A stretch of 64,000 nucleotides of DNA from Parasulfuritortus sp049322515 (GTDB lineage Bacteria; Pseudomonadota; Gammaproteobacteria; Burkholderiales; Thiobacillaceae). Of the stretch, positions 7,331 to 15,467 are shown piece after piece (within the stretch, counting starts at the first letter, position 1; each line of letters begins with the position of its first letter). Made by a program: the position numbers and the translations under genes. The notes below the pieces were generated by a model, which was given only the letters and a program-made list of their open reading frames with translations, made no database searches and was not told the origin of the DNA. The DNA lies in NCBI GenBank assembly GCA_049322515.1, contig JBMOQW010000013.1:1-64000 (forward strand). Reading direction: 5' to 3'.

Positions 7331-9190
7331 TCAGTGCGCCTGGACCCCCGGTCCGAAGAAGCGGTAGCCGGTGCGCATCTGCTGGCTGCGTGCCAGGCGT
7401 TTCTTGGCGGCTTCGTCGCCAAAGCTGCCGGCGATCGCGGCATAGGCCTTGGCCGCCCAACCGCCGTCAAGCAGCAGGTCGGCGACGCCTTCGACCCAGC
7501 GCAACTTGTCGTTGGCCGAGGCGAGCTTGCCGCCGCAGGCCTCCATCAGGCTGGCGATCTCGGCCTTGGGCAGGCCGAGCGTGTTCAGGCGGCTGGCCAG
7601 TTGCACGCAGGCTTCGCCGGTGGTGCAGGCATCGACGGCCTTGGCGTACATGGCCTTGGCGGTCGAGGCATCACCGAGATCGGCGAACAGCTTGCCGATC
7701 TGGGCCAGGGCATAGTGGTCCTTGGCGCGCTTGGCCGCTTCGGCGAGCAGGTTGGAGGCCATGGCGGCGTCGCCCAGGGCGGATTGCGCGGTTTCAGCCA
7801 GCTTGGTCCAGTCATACGGATTGTCGCCCGATTGCGCGACACGGGCGTCAATGTAGGCCTTGGCGCGGCCCTTGCCGAAGGCGGCATCCTTGAGTTCGCG
7901 GGCAGCGGTGAGTACCACTTCGCGGAACCAGACGAAATCGGTCGAGGCGGCGACCGACTCGTCGAGCAACTTGCCCAGCCAGTCCTTGTCGCCGAGCCGG
8001 TCGACCGCCAGGATCAACGGCTTGAAGCGGCTGAATGCGAAACCGTCGGCACGCATCACTTCCTCCGCGCCGGCCAGGAGCTTGCCGGCGTAGGCGGGGT
8101 CCGCCAGTTCGGCGATGATGCGGTCGGCCAAGGCGATGAACTGCTTGGCCGTCTTGGCCTTGGCTTCTTCATTCTGGATCTCAATGTACTTGGCCTGGTT
8201 GGCTTCGCGCTTGGCCAGCTTTTCGGCGACGCGGGCAACCCGGGCGGCGTCGGAACCGAGGTGCTTGTTGACGGCATCGACCACCTTGCGCATTTCGTCC
8301 AGGTTGGCGACGCTGTCCTCGGCCTTGCTGACCATGTCGGCGACGCCGGCGGTATCGCCCAGGTCGGCGTAGACATCGGCGAGCTGGATCAAGTCGCCGG
8401 AGGCCGAGGCGGTGGTGCCGGCCTTGGCCAGGACAGCCTTGGTGAATTCGGCGTTGCCCTTGGCGGCGGCCAGCACCTGCATCAGGGCAGTGAAGTCCTT
8501 GGCTGATTCCAGGGCCTTGTCATAGAGCGCGCCGGCAGCAGCCGGGTCGATCTCGCCCATGGCACCGGACAGAGCGATCAGGTCGGCCGGCGCCGTGTAC
8601 TTCCCGGCGCCTTCATGGATGATCGTGGCGGCCAGGGTCTTGTCGCCCAGGTCGGCGGCCACGGTCTTGGCCAGGCGGGCGAAGTCGGCGGCACGGCCGG
8701 CCTTGGTCTTGATCTTGTCGTAGATCTGGTTGGCCAGGGCAGGGTCCTTGATGTCGCAGGCGACCACCTTGGCGAGGCCGTAGAGTTCCTCGGTGGTCGA
8801 GATTTCCTTGAGTGCGCCGCCCAGGGTCTTGGCCGCGGCCGCCGCGTCACCCGAGACCAGCATCTGGCCGAAACCAACCGCGACCTTTTCCTCTCCGCTC
8901 ATGGCGAAGTCGCTGCCCTGCCCGAGCATCTCCTCGGCCTTGCCGGCATCGCCCAGGGCGGTGTAACCCAGCGCGCAGCAGACGAAGTCGTTGGTGAACA
9001 TGGCATTGCCGGCCACGTCGTCGAGCACACCCTTGGCGCCGGCATCGCCGGTGAAGGCGGCAGAGGCGAGGATTTCCTTGGCATAGCCGATGTCGGCAGG
9101 GGCGTCGAAGGCCTCGCGGGCGAGGGCGTACAGAGCTTCGGCACCGGCGGCGCCGGCGACGCGGGACTCCAGAGTCTCACGAGTGGCCAT
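7331..9190 (-). CDS. Ala-rich alpha-helical repeat protein of unknown function
   Basis: A 619-aa protein with no signal peptide or membrane segment. It consists almost entirely of ~30-38-residue helical units that resemble degenerate TPR/Sel1-like repeats. Examples are DLIQLADVYADLGDTAGVAD, the unit ADFARLAKTVAADLGDKTLA, the unit TKLAETAQSALGDAAMASN, and HYALAQIGKLFADLGDASTA. About a dozen units can be picked out, with a recurring L-G-D turn between helices. A good Shine-Dalgarno (AGGAG, 7 bp spacing) precedes the ATG, and the gene has its own terminator, so it looks monocistronic. I do not recognise a named family. A solenoid scaffold for protein-protein contacts is the likely role. Confidence 0.8.
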   Translation of the reverse strand: MATRETLESRVAGAAGAEALYALAREAFDAPADIGYAKEILASAAFTGDAGAKGVLDDVAGNAMFTNDFVCCALGYTALGDAGKAEEMLGQGSDFAMSGEEKVAVGFGQMLVSGDAAAAAKTLGGALKEISTTEELYGLAKVVACDIKDPALANQIYDKIKTKAGRAADFARLAKTVAADLGDKTLAATIIHEGAGKYTAPADLIALSGAMGEIDPAAAGALYDKALESAKDFTALMQVLAAAKGNAEFTKAVLAKAGTTASASGDLIQLADVYADLGDTAGVADMVSKAEDSVANLDEMRKVVDAVNKHLGSDAARVARVAEKLAKREANQAKYIEIQNEEAKAKTAKQFIALADRIIAELADPAYAGKLLAGAEEVMRADGFAFSRFKPLILAVDRLGDKDWLGKLLDESVAASTDFVWFREVVLTAARELKDAAFGKGRAKAYIDARVAQSGDNPYDWTKLAETAQSALGDAAMASNLLAEAAKRAKDHYALAQIGKLFADLGDASTAKAMYAKAVDACTTGEACVQLASRLNTLGLPKAEIASLMEACGGKLASANDKLRWVEGVADLLLDGGWAAKAYAAIAGSFGDEAAKKRLARSQQMRTGYRFFGPGVQAH

Positions 9191-9307
9191 GGCTGTTCTC
9201 CTGAAGGCAAATCACTGAAAGCGTGCAGTTTACCGGGCCGACGGCCGGGTCGTCGCTAGGGTTTTTTATCGGCCGATAAGGGAAATTTTATGGGCGGCGG
9301 CCGGGCA

Positions 9308-9334
9308 TAAAAAAACGCGGCCGAAGCCGCGTTT
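9308..9334 (-). terminator. Rho-independent terminator of the cytochrome c gene
   Basis: A 9-bp stem AAACGCGGC / GCCGCGTTT closing a TTCG tetraloop when read on the minus strand, followed by a run of T residues. It sits 19 bp after the cytochrome stop codon. Confidence 0.9.
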
Positions 9335-9352
9335 CGTTGGGTCCGTCTGGAA

Positions 9353-9649
9353 TTACTTGATGCTGGCGATCCACTTGGCCAGGGCGTCGGCATCGGCCAG
9401 CGCCTTCGGCTGCGGCGGCATCGGGATCTTGCCGTACTTGCCCTTGACACCCTTTTCCAGGGCGGTCTTGATGGTGGCGGCGTCACCCTTGGTCTTGGCG
9501 GCGATGTCCTTCCAGGTCGGGCCGACCTTCTTGGCAGTCATGTCATGGCAGGTCTGGCAGTTGTGCTTCTTGGCCAGGGCTTCGTCGGCCATCGACGGGG
9601 CGGCGACGAGCAGGGCGGCGGCGGCGAATACGGCGGTCAGGGCTTTCAT
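9353..9649 (-). CDS. Periplasmic c-type cytochrome (class I, c551/c552-like)
   Basis: A 98-aa precursor with a signal peptide (about residues 1-21, cleavage after SMA) and one haem-binding motif CQTCH. A KIPMPPQ segment near residue 75 supplies the expected Met axial ligand. Size and motifs fit the small single-haem cytochromes that carry electrons to terminal oxidases or nitrite/nitric-oxide reductases. AAGGA precedes the ATG. A consensus FNR/Anr/Dnr box with a matching -10 lies upstream, so expression should rise at low oxygen. A terminator follows, making it a one-gene unit. The physiological partner cannot be told from sequence. Confidence 0.92.
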   Translation of the reverse strand: MKALTAVFAAAALLVAAPSMADEALAKKHNCQTCHDMTAKKVGPTWKDIAAKTKGDAATIKTALEKGVKGKYGKIPMPPQPKALADADALAKWIASIK

Positions 9650-9708
9650 GGGGTTTCCTTTCGAGTGAGATGAATTCGAGGGGTCGGGGACACGAATATC
9701 ATGGTCCC

Positions 9709-9749
9709 ATTATATTCAATACAGCCCCATGTCGCTTGATATTCATCAA
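9709..9749 (-). promoter_or_regulatory. FNR/Anr-type activated promoter of the cytochrome c gene
   Basis: TTGAT-ATTC-ATCAA at 9736-9749 is an exact match to the FNR-family consensus. On the minus strand a perfect TATAAT occupies 9714-9709. A start site near 9702 would put the centre of the box at about -41, the class II activator position, leaving a 52-nt leader before the cytochrome ATG at 9649. Confidence 0.85.
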
Positions 9750-9813
9750 CCCCCGTCGGGTGGAAATTACTACCACGTACGAGCTCCAACCGGGGCTGTG
9801 CAGGGACGCCTGC

Positions 9814-10620
9814 TCACCATTTCACGACATGGACATTGCTGAGCGAGCGGCCCAGAAAACGTTCGCCGATGGTCTGGAAGCGAAGCGGCACGTCGGTGAC
9901 GTAAAAGTGGTAATCGGCGGGGACTCGCGATGGCGTGTGCAGGTCCAGGTCGGTGAGCAGGGCGGCCGCGCGCTCGGCCATCGCCTCGGCGGAGTCGACC
10001 AGGTCGATGCCGGGACCGGCCACCTCCGCCAGCAAGGGCTTGAGCAGGGGGTAGTGGGTGCAGCCCAGCACCAAGGTGTCGATCTTTTCCGCCAGCACCG
10101 GCTTCAGGTATTCCTGGGCGGTGAGGCGGGTCACCGGGTGATCGAGCCAGCCCTCCTCGACCAAGGGGACGAACAGCGGGCAAGCCTGGGAAACCACGCG
10201 CGCATCCGGTTCGACCAGGTGGATGGCGCGCCCGTAGGCATTGCTGTTCACTGTGGTCGGCGTGCCGATCACCCCGATCCTTCGGCTGCGCGTCGCGGCC
10301 AGCGCGTTCAGGGCGCCCGCCTCGATCACGTCCAGCACCGGTACCGGCGAGAGATCGCGCACCACTTGCGCGGCGACCGCGGCCATGGTGTTGCAGGCCA
10401 CCACCAGCAACTTGACCCGCTTCTCCAGCAGGAACTGGGCGATCTGGGTGGTGTAGTGGGCGATCGTCTCGACCGATTTGACCCCGTAGGGAACGCGCGC
10501 GGTGTCGCCGAAATAGTGGATCGACTCGAACGGCAGGCGCTCCATGAGCGCGCGCACCACGGTCAGGCCGCCGACGCCAGAGTCGAATACGCCGATGGGG
10601 TTGCTGGCTTGGGGATTCAT
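9814..10620 (-). CDS. murI: Glutamate racemase MurI
   Basis: A 268-aa enzyme that makes D-glutamate for peptidoglycan. Both catalytic cysteines are present, in VACNTMAA (about residue 76) and LGCTHYPLL (about residue 187), together with the N-terminal FDSGVGGLTV motif. It starts 11 bp after queG on the same strand and is probably co-transcribed with it. Length matches the family. Confidence 0.96.
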   Translation of the reverse strand: MNPQASNPIGVFDSGVGGLTVVRALMERLPFESIHYFGDTARVPYGVKSVETIAHYTTQIAQFLLEKRVKLLVVACNTMAAVAAQVVRDLSPVPVLDVIEAGALNALAATRSRRIGVIGTPTTVNSNAYGRAIHLVEPDARVVSQACPLFVPLVEEGWLDHPVTRLTAQEYLKPVLAEKIDTLVLGCTHYPLLKPLLAEVAGPGIDLVDSAEAMAERAAALLTDLDLHTPSRVPADYHFYVTDVPLRFQTIGERFLGRSLSNVHVVKW

Positions 10621-10631
10621 GATCAGGGAGT

Positions 10632-11645
10632 TTACCCTAGCCGGGCCCGGGCCCAGGCCACGTGTTCACGCACCAGTGCCGAGGGGTGGTCGCACCGCGT
10701 GGCGAGGGCTTGACGGTTGGCTTCAGTGGCGGCGGAATTGCCGAGGCCGACGGCCAGGTTGCGCAGCCAGCGCTCGTACCCGATCCGGCGGATTGGCGAG
10801 CCGGCCAGGACCGTCTCGAACTCGGCTTCGGACCAGCGGAACAGGCGGGCCAGGTCGGCCTCGGCGAGTTCCGGACGGGTACGAAAATCGGCGAGTTCGG
10901 CCGGGCGGGCGAAACGGTTCCAGGGACAGGCGGCCTGGCAATCGTCACAGCCGTACACGCGTGTCCCCATCAGCGCGCGCAGGGGCTCGGGAATCGCGCC
11001 ACGATGCTCGATGGTCAGGTACGAGATGCAGCGGCGGGCGTCGAGCACGTAGGGGGCGACGAAGGCCTGGGTCGGGCAATGGTCCAGACAGGCTTGGCAG
11101 CGCCCGCAATGGGGGGCGACCGGCGCGTCGGGGGGCAGGTCCAGGTCGGTATAGAGCTCACCCAGGAAGCACCAGGAACCCTGGCGAGAAAGCAGCAGGG
11201 TATGTTTGCCGCGCCAGCCGAGTCCGGCCTGGCTGGCGAATTCGACTTCCGCCACCGGCGCGCTGTCGGTGAAGGCGCGATGGCCGAAGGGTCCGATGTC
11301 CGCTTCGATGCGTTCGGCCAGTTTCTGCAGGCGCTGGCGCAGGACCTTGTGATAGTCGCGGCCGCGGGCGTAGCGCGAGATCGGGCCATCCCCGGCATCA
11401 CCGTAGTCGAGCCGGACGCTGATCACGGTCCGGGTACCGGGCACCAGGGCGTCGGGCCGGTGACGCTTGTCGAGGTGGCGCGCCATATAATCCATGTCGC
11501 CGTGGCGGCCGGCTGCGAGCCAGTCCAGGTAGGCGCGGTCGTCGATCGGCGTGGCGCGGGCGAAGCCCACCGCGCTGAAGCCCAGGGCCCGGCCCCAGTC
11601 CCGGATGACCTGTTTCAATGCTTGCGGAGTGTCCAGATGCGCCAT
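10632..11645 (-). CDS. queG: Epoxyqueuosine reductase QueG
   Basis: A 337-aa cytosolic iron-sulfur and cobalamin enzyme that performs the last step of queuosine synthesis in tRNA. The N-terminal DUF1730 region is followed by two 4Fe-4S motifs (CGRCQACLDHCPTQAF and CDDCQAACPWN) and a C-terminal HEAT-like segment. The ATG at 11645 (MAHLDTPQALKQV) was chosen by alignment with the known N-terminus; the longer frame upstream is the antisense of tsaE. Its start region overlaps that of the divergent tsaE by 9 bp. murI follows closely. Confidence 0.95.
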   Translation of the reverse strand: MAHLDTPQALKQVIRDWGRALGFSAVGFARATPIDDRAYLDWLAAGRHGDMDYMARHLDKRHRPDALVPGTRTVISVRLDYGDAGDGPISRYARGRDYHKVLRQRLQKLAERIEADIGPFGHRAFTDSAPVAEVEFASQAGLGWRGKHTLLLSRQGSWCFLGELYTDLDLPPDAPVAPHCGRCQACLDHCPTQAFVAPYVLDARRCISYLTIEHRGAIPEPLRALMGTRVYGCDDCQAACPWNRFARPAELADFRTRPELAEADLARLFRWSEAEFETVLAGSPIRRIGYERWLRNLAVGLGNSAATEANRQALATRCDHPSALVREHVAWARARLG

Positions 11646-12125
11646 GCCGGCGATGATAGCCTGACCCTGAACCTGCCGGACGAATCGGCCACGCTGGCCC
11701 TCGGCGCGCGCCTGTCCGGATGCCTGCGCCCGGGCATGACCGTCTGGCTGTCCGGCGACCTGGGTGCCGGCAAGACCACCCTGACCCGCGGCCTGCTTCG
11801 GGCCTTGGGTCATGCCGGCAGAGTGAAGAGTCCGACCTATACCCTGGTTGAAATTTATCCGCTTTCGAGCTTTAATCTATATCACTTTGATTTATATCGA
11901 TTCGCTGATCCGGAAGAGTGGGAACTCTCCGGATTCAGGGATTATTTCAATCCCGAATCGGTGGGTCTGGTCGAATGGCCGGAAAAGGCCGGGGCTGCGG
12001 TCCCGTCCCCCGACCTGGAGATCCGCCTGGAGGTGATGGATGTCGGTCGGACGGCGCAAGTGCACGGCCGCACGAAGGAGGGTATGCGATGCGTGGCAAG
12101 TTTATCGGAGTCCTGCTCTGCCTGA
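11637..12125 (+). CDS. tsaE: tRNA threonylcarbamoyladenosine biosynthesis ATPase TsaE
   Basis: A 162-aa P-loop protein of the t6A37 tRNA modification complex (with TsaB and TsaD, not in the window). It shows LPDESATLALGARL near the N-terminus, the Walker A GDLGAGKTTLTRGLL, KSPTYTLVE, YHFDLYRFADPEE and GLVEWPEKA, all expected of the family. The ATG at 11637 (MRHAGDDSLTLNL) gives the normal N-terminus. It overlaps amiC by 37 bp, as is common where tsaE and amiC are neighbours. The 11840-11930 stretch is noticeably more AT-rich than its surroundings. Confidence 0.94.
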   Translation: MRHAGDDSLTLNLPDESATLALGARLSGCLRPGMTVWLSGDLGAGKTTLTRGLLRALGHAGRVKSPTYTLVEIYPLSSFNLYHFDLYRFADPEEWELSGFRDYFNPESVGLVEWPEKAGAAVPSPDLEIRLEVMDVGRTAQVHGRTKEGMRCVASLSESCSA

Positions 12126-13369
12126 TCGCAGGGTTGACCTGGCTGGGCGCGGTCCAGGCCGGCAACGCGGTCACGGCGGTGCGGCTGTGGCCTTCGCCCG
12201 ACTACACCCGGATCACCCTGGAACTGGCCGAGGCGCCGCAATACAAGTATTTCAGCCTGCGTGGCCCCGAGCGTCTGGTCCTCGATCTGCGCGACGTGGC
12301 CCTGGGCGACCTGGTCAAGGCCCTGGGCAATCAGGTCGGACCGGGCGACCCGGTGATCGCCGGCTTGCGGGGGGGCTTGAATCAACCGGGCGTGGTGCGC
12401 CTGGTGGCCGAGCTGAAGCGGCCGGCCAAGGCCCAGGTGTTCACCCTGAAACCGATGGGGCAATATGGTCACCGGCTGGTGGTGGACCTCTATCCCGCCC
12501 ACGCTGAAGCCCCGCTAAGCCAGCCGCCGGATCTCGGCCGTCAGGTGGAGGCGGCCATCGCCGAGGCCAACAAGCCGGCCGCGCCAGCCATCGAGAAGAC
12601 TTCGGCGGCGCCGGCCACACGGGCCGAGATGCCGGCCAAGTCGCAGTTCATCCGACTGGTCACGGTGGCCATCGACGCCGGCCATGGCGGTGAGGATCCG
12701 GGCGCGATCGGCGCCAATGGCAGCCGGGAGAAGGACATCACCCTGTCGGTGGCGCGCCGCCTCAAGGCGCACATCGATCGCCAGGAGAACATGCGCGCGG
12801 TGCTGATCCGCGATGGCGATTACTTCGTGCCCCTGCACGAACGGGTCAACAAGGCGCGCCGGAACCAGGCCGACCTGTTCGTCTCGGTGCACGCCGATGC
12901 GTTCTTGAAGCCGACCGCACGAGGGTCCTCGGTTTTCGCCCTGTCCGAGCAGGGTGCGACCTCGGCGGCCGCGCGCTGGCTGGCCAAGCGCGAGAACGAC
13001 GCGGATCTGATCGGCGGCGTCAACATCGATGTCAACGACATCAACCTCAAGAAGACCTTGATCAGCCTGTCGCAAGATGCCCAGATCCGGGACAGCCTGG
13101 TGCTGGCGCGCGAGGTGCTCGACGAGTTGGCCGAGGTCAACCAGTTGCACAAGCCCCATGTCGAACAGGCGGGCTTTGCCGTGCTGAAGGCGCCCGACAT
13201 TCCCTCGATCCTGGTCGAGACCGCGTTCATCTCCAATCCGGACGAGGAAAAGCGGCTGCTCGACGAGGACTACCAGGAGCGCATGGCGGCCGCCATCGCC
13301 ACCGGCATCAAGCGCTACTTCGACCGCAATCCGCCGCTGGCCCGGACCAAGGTGGCGCAAAACCTGTAG
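12089..13369 (+). CDS. amiC: N-acetylmuramoyl-L-alanine amidase AmiC
   Basis: A 426-aa periplasmic zinc amidase that splits septal peptidoglycan in cell division. It has a signal peptide (about 1-24), an AMIN domain (about 28-135, for septal targeting), a linker, and an Amidase_3 domain (about 190-415). The domain carries IDAGHGGEDPGA and SREKDIT (zinc His and Glu), SVHADAF (zinc His) and ILVETAFISN (catalytic Glu). The ATG at 12089 is supported by AAGGAGG 7 bp upstream. It is co-oriented with and overlaps tsaE. Confidence 0.95.
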   Translation: MRGKFIGVLLCLIAGLTWLGAVQAGNAVTAVRLWPSPDYTRITLELAEAPQYKYFSLRGPERLVLDLRDVALGDLVKALGNQVGPGDPVIAGLRGGLNQPGVVRLVAELKRPAKAQVFTLKPMGQYGHRLVVDLYPAHAEAPLSQPPDLGRQVEAAIAEANKPAAPAIEKTSAAPATRAEMPAKSQFIRLVTVAIDAGHGGEDPGAIGANGSREKDITLSVARRLKAHIDRQENMRAVLIRDGDYFVPLHERVNKARRNQADLFVSVHADAFLKPTARGSSVFALSEQGATSAAARWLAKRENDADLIGGVNIDVNDINLKKTLISLSQDAQIRDSLVLAREVLDELAEVNQLHKPHVEQAGFAVLKAPDIPSILVETAFISNPDEEKRLLDEDYQERMAAAIATGIKRYFDRNPPLARTKVAQNL

Positions 13370-13433
13370 CCGTGGCATTGCATTCCCGAACCGGCCTCCA
13401 TAACATCGACCATTTACGATTCGGGCTGCCAAC

Positions 13434-14663
13434 GTGCTACAGCAACACATCCCGGTGTCGTCCATTGCCAGGACACCGCCCGAGGCCGCACCCTTGGTCG
13501 AGTTGAACGAAGGCAGCCGCCTGCCGGTGGTCGAGGTGCTGGCCGAGATCGCCAGCAGCATGAGTTCCGACGCCAATGTCGAGCAGATGCTGGGGCGCTT
13601 CCTGAAGATCATGATGCGGATGTCCAAGGCCAGGGCCGGCGTGGTGCGCGTGTTGACCTCGGATGGCGGTCACCTGCGCATGGTCGATGCCGTCGGCCTG
13701 GCCCCCACGCTGCTGGAAAAGGAGCGCTACGTACCGCTCGAATGCGGCATCTGCGGGCGCGCCACCCTGCAACAGAGCGCCCTGGTGGACAGCGTGATGA
13801 CGGTATGCAGCAAGCAGGTGCGGCATCTCTATTTCGCCCAGCGCTGCAAGACCGTGTATGCCATTCCCCTTCGCCACAAGGGCCGGGTGCTCGGCGTCTA
13901 CAACCTGTTCATGGATGGCGAGGACACCCTGCCCGAGGATGTCAGCTACCTGTTCAACTCGATCAGCGAGCACCTCGGCATGGCCCTGGAAAATGCCCGC
14001 CTGACACGCGAGAACATGCGTATCTCGCTGATGAACGAGCGGACCATGCTGGCCAACCAGATCCATGACTCGCTGGCCCAGACCCTGGCCTACGCGAAGA
14101 TGCGCCTCACGGTGCTCAACGAGGCCCTGGACGACGGCGATGCCGAACGCACCCAGCGCTACCTGGGCGATGTCGAGGAAGCGGTCGACATGGCCTATTC
14201 TGAACTGCGCAACCTGATCACCCAGTTCCGGGACCGCATCGATCCGCGCGGCCTGGTGCCGGCCCTGCGCGAGATGGTCGAAAGCTTCCGCAAGAAGGCC
14301 AACGCGGACGTCGACTTCCTCAACATCGCCCAGGACGTGGTATTGACCCCGGACGAGGAAATCCAGGTCTTCCACATCATCCAGGAGTCGCTCTACAACA
14401 TCTGCAAGCATGCCCGGGCCCGCCATGTCATCGTCACCCTGGATCTCGAGGAAGGGCAGTACATCGTCAACGTCGCCGACGACGGCGTCGGCCTGATGAG
14501 CAGCGGCGCCGCCAGCGTTGGCAAGAGCTTCGGCCTGACCATCATGCGTGAACGTGCCGCCAAGCTGGACGGCAAGCTGACCATCGAGAGCCGGCCGGCC
14601 GGCGGCACCATCGTGCGCCTGACCTTCCCGGCCAAGCTGCCCAACAAGGAGGCCCTGCCATGA
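13434..14663 (+). CDS. NarX-like sensor histidine kinase with Cys-containing GAF domain
   Basis: A 409-aa kinase without membrane segments, so cytosolic. It begins with GTG. A GAF domain spans about residues 35-190. A HisKA_3 dimerisation region follows, with the phospho-acceptor in QIHDSLAQTL (His211), and then an HATPase domain with HIIQESLYNICKHA and VADDGVGL. The GAF domain holds four cysteines (Cys104, Cys107, Cys125, Cys138) spaced in a way that could bind an iron-sulfur cluster or act in redox sensing; this is inference. The response regulator gene overlaps its stop by 4 bp, so the pair is one operon. The signal is unknown; oxygen, nitrate/NO or sulfur redox state are candidates. Confidence 0.88.
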   Translation: MLQQHIPVSSIARTPPEAAPLVELNEGSRLPVVEVLAEIASSMSSDANVEQMLGRFLKIMMRMSKARAGVVRVLTSDGGHLRMVDAVGLAPTLLEKERYVPLECGICGRATLQQSALVDSVMTVCSKQVRHLYFAQRCKTVYAIPLRHKGRVLGVYNLFMDGEDTLPEDVSYLFNSISEHLGMALENARLTRENMRISLMNERTMLANQIHDSLAQTLAYAKMRLTVLNEALDDGDAERTQRYLGDVEEAVDMAYSELRNLITQFRDRIDPRGLVPALREMVESFRKKANADVDFLNIAQDVVLTPDEEIQVFHIIQESLYNICKHARARHVIVTLDLEEGQYIVNVADDGVGLMSSGAASVGKSFGLTIMRERAAKLDGKLTIESRPAGGTIVRLTFPAKLPNKEALP

Positions 14664-15322
14664 GCCAGCCGCGCTTGATCCTGGTTGACGACCATACCCT
14701 GTTCCGCAAAGGCCTGGCCGAACTGCTGGAGCGGGACGGCCTGGTCAGCGTGGTGGCGATGACCGGCAACCCGGCCGAGGTGCCGCAACTGTTGCACACC
14801 CACAAGCCGGACGTGCTGATCCTCGACCTCAACATGCCCGGGACCGACGGCATCAACTTGATGCAGGAACTCAAGGCCCAGGGGTTCCCCTTGCCGATGC
14901 TGATCCTGACCGTGAGCGAGGCCGAGGAGGACCTGGCCCGGGCCCTGCGTTCCGGCGCGAACGGCTACCTGCTGAAAAGCATGGAACCGGACGAGGTGGT
15001 CGACGCGGTGCAGCGCGCGGTCAAGGGTGAGACGGTGGTGGCGCCCTCGATGACCGCCAAGCTGGTCAGCCTGCTCGATGCCAAGAGCACCACGCAGTCG
15101 ATTCTCAACAGCCTGACCCAGCGCGAGCGCGAGATCCTGTCGCATCTCGCCAAGGGCGAAAGCAACAAGGCCATCGCCCGCCAGCTCGACATCAGCTACG
15201 ACACGGTCAAGCTGCACGTCCGCCACATCCTGGCCAAGCTCAACCTGTCCTCGCGCGTCGAGGCGGCGGTGTTCGCGGTCGAGCACAAGCTGGCGCCGGG
15301 CCTGGATGCCAGGAAGGGCTGA
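14660..15322 (+). CDS. NarL/FixJ-family response regulator
   Basis: A 220-aa DNA-binding regulator paired with the kinase just upstream (ATGA overlap). The receiver domain (about 5-120) has acidic DD at residues 10-11, phospho-acceptor Asp in LILDLNMPG and the conserved Lys in YLLKS. The C-terminal LuxR-type helix-turn-helix (about 152-210) shows SLTQREREILSHLAKGESNKAIARQLDIS. The regulon is not known. Unexplained dyad sites upstream of dsrA are possible but unproven targets. Confidence 0.93.
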   Translation: MSQPRLILVDDHTLFRKGLAELLERDGLVSVVAMTGNPAEVPQLLHTHKPDVLILDLNMPGTDGINLMQELKAQGFPLPMLILTVSEAEEDLARALRSGANGYLLKSMEPDEVVDAVQRAVKGETVVAPSMTAKLVSLLDAKSTTQSILNSLTQREREILSHLAKGESNKAIARQLDISYDTVKLHVRHILAKLNLSSRVEAAVFAVEHKLAPGLDARKG

Positions 15323-15360
15323 CCGCAGGCGCGAGAGGCGCGGCTCGGATGCAGCGGGGC

Positions 15361-15379
15361 GGGCCGTGCAAGACGGCCC
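15361..15379 (+). other. Stem-loop after the response regulator gene
   Basis: A perfect 7-bp stem GGGCCGT / ACGGCCC with a 5-nt loop lies 38 bp after the stop. No T-run follows, so it may be a Rho-dependent end or an RNA-stabilising hairpin rather than an intrinsic terminator. Confidence 0.5.
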
Positions 15380-15467
15380 AGGTTGCAAGGAGAAGGCTTC
15401 GGTTAACGGGGGTGTCATGTTCCCTGAGTAGAGTGGGTTCAATACTCACACACCAGGGAGTCATGTC

